Below, piece by piece: positions 15,921 through 27,849 of a DNA stretch of 64,000 bases (positions within the stretch are counted from its first letter, which is position 1; each line of letters opens with the position of its first letter). The notes beneath the pieces are model-generated. The model was not told where the DNA came from and made no database searches. It worked only from the letters and a program-made list of their open reading frames with translations. Source of the DNA: Cellulosimicrobium marinum (GTDB lineage Bacteria; Actinomycetota; Actinomycetes; Actinomycetales; Cellulomonadaceae); contig NZ_JAJBZH010000001.1 of NCBI RefSeq assembly GCF_020551945.1, positions 500,108-564,107 on the forward strand. Direction: 5' to 3'. A program made the translations under genes and the position numbers.

Positions 15921-18436
15921 CCGACCTCCGGCTCGCCCCCGCCGCACTCGTCGCCTGGGCGGTGGCCGCGTGCGCCGTCGGGGCCGAACCCGACGTGGTG
16001 CTCGTGGCCGCGGGCGTCACGGCGGTGCTGCTCGGCGGCGTCCTCGTGGTCGCAGCCGTCCGCCGTCTCCGCCCGGCGTCCGGGGACGACGACGTGCGGT
16101 CGCCGGTGCGCCGCGCGGCCCGGCGCCTCCCGTGGGGACAGGCGGTGCTCGTCGCCGCGTGCGCGGGCGCCGTCCTGCTCTCGTGCGGGGCGCAGCTCGC
16201 GGCCCGCGCCGGCGCGGCCACGGCCGAGCTCGCCGCCGACGGCGCCACCGCGACGGTCGTCGCCGTGCCCACGTCCGCGGTGGAGCCGCGCACGAACCCG
16301 TGGACCGGCGCCGTGGACCAGCACGAGGTGCGCGTCGGGCTGCGGACGCTCACCGCGCGCGGCGTCACCACGGCCGCGACCGGGCCGGTGCTCCTGCGCG
16401 GCGGCGGGCACGGATGGGACGGGATCGCCTACGGGGCGACGGTCGAGGCGCGCGGGCAGCTCCGGCTCGACGGCGACCGCACCGTGCTCCAGGTCGACCA
16501 CGCCCCGCGCGTCCTCACGGAGCCGCCCGCGCTCCTGCGCGGCGTCCACGCCCTGCGGTCCGGGCTGCTCGACCGGACCGACGGGCTCTCGCCCCAGGCC
16601 CGAGGCCTCGTCCCCGGCGTGGCCGTGGGAGACACGTCGCGACTCGACCCCGACCTCGACGACGCGCTGCGGACCACGTCGCTCACCCACGTCACCGCGG
16701 TGTCCGGAGGGCACTTCGCGATCGTCGTGGCGTGCGTCGCCGCCCTGTGCGTGGTGCTGCGCGCGCCGCGCACCGTGCGGGTCGTCGTCACGGCGGCCGC
16801 CATGACCGGGTTCGTCCTGCTCGTCCACCCCGAGCCGAGCGTGCTGCGTGCCGCCGCCATGGGCGCCGTCGGACTCGTCGGTCTGCTGCTGGGCCGTCCC
16901 TCACGGGCGGTCGCCGCGCTCGGAGCCGCGGTCGTCGTGCTGCTCGTCCTCGACCCGTGGCTCGCGCGGTCCTACGGGTTCGTGCTCTCGGTGGCGGCCA
17001 CCGCCGGGCTCGCGCTGGGCGCGGGACCGATCGCCCGTCGGCTGGAACCCTGGTGCGGGAGGGCGACGGCCCACCTCGTCGCCGTCCCCGTCGCCGCGCA
17101 GGCCGCGTGCGGCCCGGTCCTCGTGCTGCTCGACCCCGGCCTGAGCACCTACGGCGTCCTCGCCAACCTCGTGGCGGCCCCCGCGCTCGGCCCGGCGACC
17201 GTCCTCGGGCTCGTCGCGACCCTGCTCGCTCCTGTCTGGCCCGCGGCCTCGACCGTCGTCGCCGCAGGCGCGGGCCTCTTCACCGGGTGGATCGCGGCCG
17301 TCGCGACGACGTTCGCGGCGCTCCCCGGCGCTCGCACCCCGTGGCCGGGCGGGCCGGGCGGCCTGCTCCTCCTCGCCGTCGTCACCGCGGTCGCCCTCGT
17401 GCTGGTGCTGCGTTCCCGGACGCTCGACCGGCTGGGCGACGCCCGGCTGCGCGACCGCGCGCACCGCCCGCCCTGGACGGTCCGGCTCCGGCGGGTGCGC
17501 GGCGCTCGCTTGTCCGGCCGGAGCACCCGCTCGCTCGGGAGCGGCCGGGCGCGCGGCGCGCTCGTGGTGACGGCACTGGTGGCAGCCCTGGTCCTGGCCT
17601 TCTTGCTGGTCCGTCCGGCCACCACCCTCGGGACCCGCGTCCCTGACGACTGGGCGGTCGTCGCGTGCGACGTCGGGCAGGGTGACGCGCTCGTCCTGCG
17701 CTCGGGCGAGTCGTCCGCGGTCGTGGTCGACGTCGGCCCGGACGGCCCTGCCGCCGGCCGCTGCCTCGACACGCTCGGCGTGGACACGGTCGACCTGCTC
17801 GTCCTCAGCCACTTCCACGCCGACCACGTGGGCGGGCTCGACCGCGTCCTGCAGGGCCGACGTGTCACGGGCGCGCTCGTGACCGCCACGCGCGACCCTG
17901 CCGCCCAGGCCGACCGCACGCTCGGGGCGCTCGCGGCCGCGGGCGTCCGGGTCGACGTCGCGCAGGCGGGTGCGACCGGCGTCGCCGGCACGGGCGCGGA
18001 CGGCGTCGCGTGGGAGGTCCTCCAGGCCGGACCGGCCACCGGCGGCACGGCGTGGGAAGGCGGCGCCAACGACGCGAGCGTCGTCCTGCGGGCCCAGGTG
18101 GGCGCGGTCGACGTCGTCGCGCTCGGCGACCTCGAGGACCCCGGCCAGGAGGCGCTCGCGCGGACGCTCGCGGCACGCGGCGCGGACCCCGTCGATGTCG
18201 TGAAGATGGCGCACCACGGCTCGCGGGTCCAGTCGGACCGCCTCGCCGGGCTGCTGGCGCCCTCCGTCGTGCTCGTCAGCGCGGGCGAGAACACCTACGG
18301 CCATCCCACGGACCACGCGCTCGACCTGTACCGGTCCGTGGGCGCCACGGTCCTGCGGACGGACCGGTGCGGAACCGTCGCGCTCGTGGCGCACGACGAC
18401 GGCCTCGCCGTCCCCGGGTGCGCGGACGGCTCGTGA
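15917..18436 (+). CDS. comEC: ComEC/Rec2 DNA-uptake channel protein
   Basis: An 839-residue membrane protein. N-terminal spans and a DUF4131-like region are followed by the competence channel domain (about 220-530; LTHVTAVSGGHFAIV is a family hallmark). A C-terminal metallo-beta-lactamase-fold domain (about 570-830) carries CDVGQGDALVL and the metal-binding SHFHADHVGG near residue 630. The protein forms the channel through which one DNA strand enters; the lactamase-like domain is proposed to degrade the other. The GTG at 15917 overlaps the comEA stop. All key motifs are intact. holA follows 64 nt later, an order conserved in actinobacteria. Confidence 0.95.
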   Translation: MTDLRLAPAALVAWAVAACAVGAEPDVVLVAAGVTAVLLGGVLVVAAVRRLRPASGDDDVRSPVRRAARRLPWGQAVLVAACAGAVLLSCGAQLAARAGAATAELAADGATATVVAVPTSAVEPRTNPWTGAVDQHEVRVGLRTLTARGVTTAATGPVLLRGGGHGWDGIAYGATVEARGQLRLDGDRTVLQVDHAPRVLTEPPALLRGVHALRSGLLDRTDGLSPQARGLVPGVAVGDTSRLDPDLDDALRTTSLTHVTAVSGGHFAIVVACVAALCVVLRAPRTVRVVVTAAAMTGFVLLVHPEPSVLRAAAMGAVGLVGLLLGRPSRAVAALGAAVVVLLVLDPWLARSYGFVLSVAATAGLALGAGPIARRLEPWCGRATAHLVAVPVAAQAACGPVLVLLDPGLSTYGVLANLVAAPALGPATVLGLVATLLAPVWPAASTVVAAGAGLFTGWIAAVATTFAALPGARTPWPGGPGGLLLLAVVTAVALVLVLRSRTLDRLGDARLRDRAHRPPWTVRLRRVRGARLSGRSTRSLGSGRARGALVVTALVAALVLAFLLVRPATTLGTRVPDDWAVVACDVGQGDALVLRSGESSAVVVDVGPDGPAAGRCLDTLGVDTVDLLVLSHFHADHVGGLDRVLQGRRVTGALVTATRDPAAQADRTLGALAAAGVRVDVAQAGATGVAGTGADGVAWEVLQAGPATGGTAWEGGANDASVVLRAQVGAVDVVALGDLEDPGQEALARTLAARGADPVDVVKMAHHGSRVQSDRLAGLLAPSVVLVSAGENTYGHPTDHALDLYRSVGATVLRTDRCGTVALVAHDDGLAVPGCADGS

Positions 18437-18500
18437 CCGGCTCGGGCTGCTGGCCTGCCGGGCTGCGGGCCGGGTCGGCGGTTCGTGGCAGGCTTGGCGC

Positions 18501-19505
18501 ATGCCCGCACCCTCCCGGTCCGCCCGACCCTCCGCCGCGACGAGCTGGGACGACGTCCGTCTGGCCCCGGTGGTGCTGGTCCAGGGACCCGAGTCGTTGC
18601 TCGCGGAGCGTGCGGTCGACGCCCTCGTCGACCTCGCCCGCGAGCAGGACCCGGGCACGGAGAAGGTCGTGCTCGAGGGCGCCGCCTACCAGGCGGGGAT
18701 GCTCACGGTGGCCGCCAGCCCGTCACTGTTCGGCGAGGCGAAGATCGTCGTCGTCACGGGGGCGGAGGCCGCGACGGACGCCCTCGTCGCCGACGTCGTC
18801 GCCTACGTGCCGGTCGCGGACCCGGCGACCACGGTCGTCGTCGTCCACGGCGGCGGCGTGCGCGGCAAGCGGATGCTCGACGCGATCCGCACGAGCGGCG
18901 CCCCCGTCGTCGCCGTCGAGGCGATCAAGAAGGACGCCGACAAGTCGGCGTTCGTCACGGCCGAGTTCCGTCGTGCCCGCCGACGCATCGACGGCACGGG
19001 CGTGCGCGCTCTCGTCGAGGCGCTCGGCAACGACCTGCGCGAGCTCGCGTCGGCGTGCGCGCAGCTCGTCACCGACACCGAGGGCACCGTGACGGAGCAG
19101 GTGGTCGACCGCTACTACGGGGGCCGTGTCGAGGCCACGGGATTCCGCGTGGCCGACGCCGCGGTCGCGGGTGACGCCGGTCAGGCGGTGGCGCTGCTCC
19201 GGCACGCCCTCGCGACCGGCGCCGACCCGGTGCCGATCGTCGCGGCGCTCGCGATGAAGCTCCGCGCGCTCGCGAAGGTCGGTGCGATGCGCGGACGCGG
19301 CGGCGCGTCCGCGAAGGACCTCGGCATGGCCCCCTGGCAGGTCGACCGGGCTCGCCGCGAGCTCGCGTCGTGGACGCCCGAGGGGCTCGCGACCGCGATC
19401 TCCGCCGTCGCGCAGGCCGACGCCGAGGTGAAGGGCGCCGGGCGTGACCCCGTGTACGCGGTCGAGCGCGCCGTCCTCACCATCGCCCGCGCCCACGGCC
19501 GCTGA
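18501..19505 (+). CDS. holA: DNA polymerase III subunit delta
   Basis: A 334-residue clamp-loader delta subunit of the replicative polymerase holoenzyme; it opens the beta sliding clamp during loading. The N-terminal AAA+-like domain begins near residue 22 (LAPVVLVQGPESLLAERAV) and lacks a Walker ATPase site, as expected. A lid domain is followed by the collar domain (about 210-334), with GMAPWQVDRARR and the closing DPVYAVERAVLTIARA segments typical of HolA. The start has CAGGCT 6 nt upstream. It is convergent with rpsT across a repeat pair and a stem-loop. Confidence 0.95.
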   Translation: MPAPSRSARPSAATSWDDVRLAPVVLVQGPESLLAERAVDALVDLAREQDPGTEKVVLEGAAYQAGMLTVAASPSLFGEAKIVVVTGAEAATDALVADVVAYVPVADPATTVVVVHGGGVRGKRMLDAIRTSGAPVVAVEAIKKDADKSAFVTAEFRRARRRIDGTGVRALVEALGNDLRELASACAQLVTDTEGTVTEQVVDRYYGGRVEATGFRVADAAVAGDAGQAVALLRHALATGADPVPIVAALAMKLRALAKVGAMRGRGGASAKDLGMAPWQVDRARRELASWTPEGLATAISAVAQADAEVKGAGRDPVYAVERAVLTIARAHGR

Positions 19506-19517
19506 CGCGGGCCCGTC

Positions 19518-19561
19518 GCGGACCTCGGGACTCCCTCGCGAGACCGGGGGTACTACCTCGC
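19518..19561. repeat. Two tandem 22-nt repeats related to those at 8.1 kb
   Basis: Units 19518-19539 and 19540-19561. Read on the minus strand each starts with GCGAGG; the cores are GGGAGTCCC (19527-19535) and GGTAGTACC (19549-19557). The core differs between units but stays self-complementary. Confidence 0.8.
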
Positions 19562-19577
19562 GGGGGGCGGCGGACGC

Positions 19578-19616
19578 ACGAAGGGCGCCAACCCGTGCGG
19601 GTCGGCGCCCCTCGTG
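19578..19616. terminator. Bidirectional stem-loop between holA and rpsT
   Basis: GGGCGCC pairs with GGCGCCC and an inner ACCCG with CGGGT, flanked by a partial ACGA/TCGT extension. It lies just beyond the rpsT stop. Confidence 0.8.
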
Positions 19617-19651
19617 GAGAGCCTGTGGTCGCCTGGACGGCGACGCGTCGC

Positions 19652-19912
19652 TCAGAGCGCGTTGACCGACTTCGCGATGGCCGACTTGCGGTTCGCGGCC
19701 TGGTTCGCGTGGATGACGCCCTTCGAGACGGCCTTGTCGAGCTTGCGCGAGGCAGCCTGGAGGGCGGTGGTCGCCGCCTCCTTGTCGCCGGCGGCGACGG
19801 CCTCGCGCACGCGGCGCACGTACGTCTTGAGCTCGGACTTGACCGCCTTGTTGCGCAGGCGAGCCTTCTCGTTCGTACGGATGCGCTTGATCTGGGACTT
19901 GATGTTGGCCAC
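19652..19912 (-). CDS. rpsT: 30S ribosomal protein S20
   Basis: An 86-residue, Lys/Arg-rich, all-helical protein that binds 16S rRNA early in small-subunit assembly. The [20 protein letters not shown] opening and [17 protein letters not shown] ending are diagnostic. Length is normal for the family. The GTG start has a weak AGAAAG upstream. It is transcribed convergently with holA, an arrangement common in actinobacteria. The gap upstream to the PemK-like gene carries its promoter region. Confidence 0.97.
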   Translation of the reverse strand: MANIKSQIKRIRTNEKARLRNKAVKSELKTYVRRVREAVAAGDKEAATTALQAASRKLDKAVSKGVIHANQAANRKSAIAKSVNAL

Positions 19913-20115
19913 GTGTGAGCTTTCTGGTGTGTTCGCCGAAGCGAGCGGATAGGTCGTAGAGGGCGGCTCCAGCTCCGGGACTGGGGTGGGGAACCCGTGG
20001 TGAGGTGCTGGAGCGGTGCCCGCCGACCTGGGCGGACACGCGACCAACGAGAATACCAGCCAGGCCCCGTCTCGATCCAGTCGGCGCCGTGACCGCCGCA
20101 GGCTCGCGCGACGGA

Positions 20116-20697
20116 TCAGCGGTGCGCGGCGATCCCCGCGACGACCGTGTCGAACACGGACCGGCCGACGACCGCACCCTCGCGCCGCACGGCGCCCGGG
20201 TCCACGCGGATCACCCGGTCGAGGCGCACCTCGCTGTCGCGACCCTTCGCGTCCCACGGTCCCGAGCCGATGTCGAGCCAGTGGCGGCCCCAGCGGGCCT
20301 CGTCGCGCGCGTCGCGCGAGTGGTCCTTGCTCGTGAGCATCACGGCGAGCAGCCAGGGCCCGTCGGTGCCGACGAGGAGCACGGGCCGGTCCTTGCCCTG
20401 GGAGTGGTCCTCCTCGAACGGGACCCACGTCCACACGATCTCGCCCGGGTCGGGGTCGCCGTCGAGGCGCGGCGCGTACTGCGCGCGGACCGGACCCTCG
20501 TGGTCGCCGGGGTACCCGTCGCCCGGCCGGGGCGCGGTCGTCGTACCGCCCGACGCGCGGGACGCCGGGCCGCGCGACGTCGTCCGGGAGCCGGACGTGC
20601 GGGAACCGGACGCGCGGGCGCCGGACGACCGGGAGAGCCCGCGGGCGAGGGCGTGCGCCGCGTCGGACAGGAGGCCGAGCCATCGGTTGCGTGCCAC
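20116..20697 (-). CDS. PemK/MazF-family protein with long N-terminal extension
   Basis: A 193-residue protein. Residues 1-80 are a basic, Ser/Arg/Gly-rich, probably disordered extension. Residues 84-190 match the MazF/PemK barrel: [14 protein letters not shown] then [10 protein letters not shown], the strands that bind RNA in MazF endoribonucleases, and a C-terminal [11 protein letters not shown] segment. No antitoxin gene is adjacent, so it may be a domesticated chromosomal member rather than an active toxin. The leaderless GTG is preceded by TAGGGT (20704-20709, minus strand). The 22-bp repeat array occupies the region where its -35 and upstream elements would lie. Confidence 0.8.
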   Translation of the reverse strand: MARNRWLGLLSDAAHALARGLSRSSGARASGSRTSGSRTTSRGPASRASGGTTTAPRPGDGYPGDHEGPVRAQYAPRLDGDPDPGEIVWTWVPFEEDHSQGKDRPVLLVGTDGPWLLAVMLTSKDHSRDARDEARWGRHWLDIGSGPWDAKGRDSEVRLDRVIRVDPGAVRREGAVVGRSVFDTVVAGIAAHR

Positions 20698-20703
20698 GCG
20701 CGC

Positions 20704-20709
20704 ACCCTA
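20704..20709 (-). promoter_or_regulatory. -10 box of the leaderless PemK-like gene
   Basis: TAGGGT on the minus strand, 6 nt before the GTG at 20697. The 22-bp repeats begin immediately upstream. Confidence 0.55.
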
Positions 20710-20710
20710 C

Positions 20711-20819
20711 ACGCGCGACGAGGGGACCTTGTCCACGCGCGAGGGGGACCTCGTCCACGCGCGAGGGGGACCTTGTCCACGCGCGAGGGGGACCTTGTCC
20801 ACGCGCGAGGGGACACCCC
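20711..20819. repeat. Array of four and a half 22-bp tandem repeats
   Basis: Units start at 20711 (24-nt variant), 20735, 20757, 20779, with a partial copy from 20801. Each begins ACGCGCGAGG and ends in GGACCTTGTCC or GGACCTCGTCC, an interrupted palindrome (20724-20734, 20746-20756, 20768-20778, 20790-20800). The period of two helical turns and the position between two divergent leaderless promoters suggest a protein-binding array. On the minus strand each unit also contains TGGACA, one mismatch from a -35 box. Confidence 0.85.
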
Positions 20820-20904
20820 GTCGTGGACGCGGGCTCGTGACACCGGGCGGGCGGCCGTTACCGCGGCGACACACGCGCGTGACACCCCCGCATCCCGTCG
20901 CGCC

Positions 20905-20910
20905 TACCGT
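20905..20910 (+). promoter_or_regulatory. -10 box of the ATP-grasp operon
   Basis: TACCGT 6 nt before the ATG at 20917; no Shine-Dalgarno. Confidence 0.5.
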
Positions 20911-20916
20911 GCGGGC

Positions 20917-22595
<1,679 letters not shown>

Positions 22596-22602
<7 letters not shown>

Positions 22603-23528
22603 GCCGCATCGCGGAGTCGCTCTTCTGGATCGGCCGGTACGTCGAGCGCGCGGACGACACGGCACGGATCCTCGACGTGCACGTCCAGCTGCTCTCGGAG
22701 GACCCGTGGGCGGAGGAGGACCTCGCGTGCCGGTCGCTCCTCGCGGTCATGGACCACCCGGTGCCCGCGGACGGCAGCCTCGTCGACCGCGCGCACGTCC
22801 TGCGGGTCCTCGCGCACGACCAGATCGACCCGTCGTCGATCGCGGGATCGCTCGTGGCGGCGCGGGAGAACGCGCGGCGCGCGCGGGAGATCGTCTCGAC
22901 GGAGCTGTGGGAGTGTCTCAACACGACGCGCAACCAGGTGTTCGGGGCGATCCGCACCGCGCCGCCGCACGAGTACTTCTCGTGGGTGCGCGAGCGCGCG
23001 GCCATCGTCGCCGGGCTCATGGACTCGGCGACGAGCCGCGACGCGACCTGGCACTTCATGATCCTCGGGCGGTCGATCGAGCGGGCCGACATGACGGCGC
23101 GGCTCGTGACGACGCAGGCGCGGCTCGGGGAGGCGGGGCCGGGGTGGACGACCCTCCTGCGCTCGTGCGGCGCGCACGAGTCGTACGTGCGGGCCAACCG
23201 GGGGCTGGCGTCCGACGAGCGGGCCGCCGGGTTCCTGCTCCTGGACCGGCTCTTCCCGCGCTCGATCGTGCACGCGCTGGAGACGGCCGAGACGTGCCTG
23301 CGCGAGCTGGGGCCGCTCGAGGGCAGGCGCGGCGTCGCGGACGAGGCGCGCCGCGAGCTGGGCGTCGTGCGCAGCGCGCTGGAGTTCGGTCGGCTCCCCG
23401 ACCTGCTGGGGGCGCTCCCGGAGACGATGGAACGCGTGCAGCACGCGTGCTCGAGGGCGTCGGACGCGGTCCGGGCGCGCTACTTCCCCTCGGGAGCCGT
23501 GACGACGTGGGTGGGGGAGGCGTTGTGA
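22596..23528 (+). CDS. Alpha-E domain protein (DUF403 family)
   Basis: A 310-residue, almost wholly helical protein starting MLSRIAESLFWIGRYVERAD, the signature of the alpha-E family. Further motifs are NARRAREIVSTELWECLN and the internal ILGRSIERADMTARL, which repeats the N-terminal arrangement. Alpha-E proteins always accompany circularly permuted ATP-grasp ligases and transglutaminase-like proteins and are thought to be part of one peptide-modifying complex; the biochemical role is unknown. The GTG at 22596 follows GGAGG (22584-22588) at 7 nt, inside the preceding gene. Its own stop overlaps the next start by 4 nt. Confidence 0.92.
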
Positions 23529-24367
23529 GCAGCGTCCTGCGGGTCGTGCACTCGACCGAGTTCCGCTACCCGTCACCGGTGACGGCGTCCTACAACGAGG
23601 CGCGCATGACGCCCGTCTCGGACGAGCACCAGGTCGTCCAGGAGGCGGACGTCCGCGTGCGTCCCACCACGTGGTCGCACGACTACGCGGACTACTGGGG
23701 CACGACGGTCACGGCGTTCGAGGTGCTCGAGCCCCACTCCCGCCTGCGGCTGCGGGCGACGAGCACGGTGGTGGTGGACGAGCAGGAGGAGCCCGCGGAC
23801 CCGCCGTCGTGGACCGAGCTGGGCGGCGACGTCGTCCTCGACGCCTACGCGGCGTTCCTCGCCGACACCCCGACCACGGCGGTGCCGGACGACGTCGCGG
23901 CGCTCGCGCTCGACGTCTCGGCCGGTCTCGACCCGCACGCCGCGGCACGTGCCGTGTGCCTCGCGGTCCGCGACCGCCTGGACTACGTCCCCGGTGTGAC
24001 GACGGCGCACACCCCAGCGACGGAGGCGTGGGAGGCGAGGCAGGGGGTGTGCCAGGACATGGCGCACCTGTGCGCGGGGGCGTTGCGCAGCGTCGGCATC
24101 CCGACGCGCTACGTCTCGGGCTACCTGCACCCGCGCCCGGACGCGCCGGTGGGCGAGGCCGTCGAGGGCGAGTCGCACGCGTGGGTCGAGTGGTGGGTGG
24201 GTTCCTGGTACGGGTTCGACCCGACGAACCGCCGCCCGGCCGGGCGCGACCACGTCGTGCTGGGGCGCGGGCGCGAGTACCGGGACGTGGCGCCGCTCGT
24301 CGGCGTCTACGCCGGCCCGGGGGCGAGCGACCTGGAGGTCACCGTCGAGATGACGCGCCTGCGGTGA
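23525..24367 (+). CDS. Transglutaminase-like (cysteine peptidase fold) protein
   Basis: A 280-residue protein. An N-terminal beta domain (about 1-130; RVVHSTEFRYPSPVTASYNE is typical of the bacterial transglutaminase N-terminal domain) precedes the papain-like core. The catalytic triad is visible as Cys176 in ARQGVCQDMAHL, His in ESHAWVEW and Asp in GFDPTNRR. Family members are thought to act mostly as peptidases, some as transglutaminases. The start overlaps the alpha-E stop (GTGA), so the three proteins are translationally coupled. Whether it acts on a product of the ATP-grasp ligase is inference. Confidence 0.93.
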   Translation: MSSVLRVVHSTEFRYPSPVTASYNEARMTPVSDEHQVVQEADVRVRPTTWSHDYADYWGTTVTAFEVLEPHSRLRLRATSTVVVDEQEEPADPPSWTELGGDVVLDAYAAFLADTPTTAVPDDVAALALDVSAGLDPHAAARAVCLAVRDRLDYVPGVTTAHTPATEAWEARQGVCQDMAHLCAGALRSVGIPTRYVSGYLHPRPDAPVGEAVEGESHAWVEWWVGSWYGFDPTNRRPAGRDHVVLGRGREYRDVAPLVGVYAGPGASDLEVTVEMTRLR

Positions 24368-24379
24368 GGGGCGTCGTCC

Positions 24380-25135
24380 TCAGGGCGTGATGCGCCCGGC
24401 GAGGGTCTGCGCGAGCGCGTCGGGGTCGCCGTCGGCCACCAGACCCGGAACGGTGCCCGGGTCCGGCGGCACGCGGCGCCACAGGACGAGGGCGAGCTCG
24501 CGCGCGGGTGCCGTGACCCGCACGGTCGTCGGGGCGTCGTCGGGCGCGCCGAGCACCCACGAGCGGCCGGCGTCGGGCGCGACGAGCGCGACCGGGTGGT
24601 CGGGTGGCTCGACGCGACCGAGCCGGATCTGGCGCGGCTGCATGACGGTGACCACCTCGTCGACGGTGTCGGCCCAGGCGGCGGGTGCGACGTCGTCGAC
24701 CGTGCGGCCACGCGCGGCGCGCAGGTCGTGGAGGTGGACGAGCGTCTCGTGAACCTGGCGACGGTGCCAGAACCGGACGGTCGAGCCCGGGTCGTCGTTC
24801 TCCAGGAGCGTCCACGCCCGCGCGTCCGGGTCGAGCGCGTCGAGGGTCTCGCGCAGCTCCGCCGCCTGCGCCGCGTAGAACGGGGCGAGGTCGAAGGGGC
24901 CGCGGCCGAGCGGCGTCTCGGTGCGGCGGCGCGCCTGGCCCGCCGCCCAGTGGTGGATCCGCCCCAGGTGCTCGACGAGGTGGCGCACGCGCCACCGGCC
25001 GCACGCGGGCACGGGCGCGCGGGGGTCGGCGTCGGCGACGTCCGTGAGGAAGGCGTCCTGGAACGCGCGCAGCAGGGCGAGGTGGTCGAGAGCGCGCGGC
25101 TCCCGGCCGTCGTCGGGCACGGTGGTGGCCTGCAC
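24380..25135 (-). CDS. DinB/mycothiol-dependent maleylpyruvate isomerase-like protein
   Basis: A 251-residue protein with an N-terminal four-helix DinB-type domain (MDMPI_N): the metal-binding His residues are in HLVEHLGRIHHWA (about 48-60) and RRQVHETLVHLHDLR (about 135-150). The C-terminal half is the MDMPI C-terminal domain. The family includes mycothiol-dependent isomerases and thiol transferases, fitting an actinobacterium. The specific reaction is not known, and no catabolic gene is nearby. The GTG at 25135 is the first plausible start in frame. It is convergent with the transglutaminase-like gene, 12 nt away. Confidence 0.82.
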   Translation of the reverse strand: MQATTVPDDGREPRALDHLALLRAFQDAFLTDVADADPRAPVPACGRWRVRHLVEHLGRIHHWAAGQARRRTETPLGRGPFDLAPFYAAQAAELRETLDALDPDARAWTLLENDDPGSTVRFWHRRQVHETLVHLHDLRAARGRTVDDVAPAAWADTVDEVVTVMQPRQIRLGRVEPPDHPVALVAPDAGRSWVLGAPDDAPTTVRVTAPARELALVLWRRVPPDPGTVPGLVADGDPDALAQTLAGRITP

Positions 25136-25185
25136 GGGCGATATCCTGCCGGAGCGGCCGGGCGCGCGGAAGCCCCCGTGTCCGG

Positions 25186-25746
25186 TCAGGCGGCGAGGAC
25201 CGCGTCGACCTCGCGCAGGAACGCGTCGAGGTCGTCCGGGGTGCGCGACGTGACGAGCGTGTAGCCGCCCTCGTCGTCCCGCACGACGGGCCGGTCGACC
25301 CAGCCGCCGCCCGCGTTGAGCACGTCGGTCTCGAGCGACGGGTAGCTCGTCAGGGTCTTGCCCTCGACCGCCGCCGTCTCCACGAGGGCCCACGGGCCGT
25401 GGCAGATCGCCGCGACCGGCTTGCCGGCCGTCGTGAACGACCGCACGATCTGCATCGCGTCGTCCTGCAGGCGCAGGGCGTCGGCGTTGAGCGTCCCGCC
25501 GGGCACGAGGAGGAGGTCGTAGGCCGTCGCGTCGACGTCGGCGTGGGTGAGGTCGGGCGTGACGACCCGGCCGGGGTCCTTGTCGCCCACGAGCGTCTGC
25601 ACGTCGTCGGTGGACGACGCCGCGACGTCGACCCGGACGCCCTCCTCGCGCAGGTGGTCGAGGGGGACGACGAGCTCGTCCTGCTCGACGCCGTAGTTGG
25701 TGACGATCGCCAGCACGCGGCGGCCGCCGAGATCCGTCGTGGCCAC
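25186..25746 (-). CDS. DJ-1/PfpI family (class I glutamine amidotransferase-like) protein
   Basis: A 186-residue DJ-1/PfpI domain protein. The nucleophile-elbow cysteine is Cys115 in [11 protein letters not shown], and the oxyanion strand [14 protein letters not shown] lies near residues 78-91. Members act as chaperone-like deglycases, stress proteins or peptidases; which applies here is not readable. The GTG start is preceded by GAGGAG at a good spacing on the minus strand. It diverges from lepA with a 218-nt gap. Confidence 0.9.
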   Translation of the reverse strand: MATTDLGGRRVLAIVTNYGVEQDELVVPLDHLREEGVRVDVAASSTDDVQTLVGDKDPGRVVTPDLTHADVDATAYDLLLVPGGTLNADALRLQDDAMQIVRSFTTAGKPVAAICHGPWALVETAAVEGKTLTSYPSLETDVLNAGGGWVDRPVVRDDEGGYTLVTSRTPDDLDAFLREVDAVLAA

Positions 25747-25964
25747 GGGGGTCTCCTCTCGTCGGGGCGGTGCGGACGGCGGCGCGCGCCGGCCCGCGTC
25801 TCCTCGTCACGCTAGGCCGGTGCGGACCCGCTCGCAGGTCGGCCGCGCGTCCCGTCGTCGCGGCGGCACGTGGGAGGATGGTGGTCCGTCCGCGTCGCAC
25901 CGCAGGACGCGACCGGTCGACCGACCGACCACGCCCCAGCCCACGTGACAGGAGCGCACCCGCG

Positions 25965-27845
<1,881 letters not shown>

Positions 27846-27849
27846 CGCG

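Noticed and set aside
20711-20819. 22-bp tandem repeats as a CRISPR array
   Set aside because: The units are directly joined with no spacers and no cas genes are nearby.
25747-25964. lepA starts upstream of 25965
   Set aside because: The upstream in-frame sequence is nonconserved and Arg/Pro-rich and overlaps the promoter region of the divergent DJ-1 gene.
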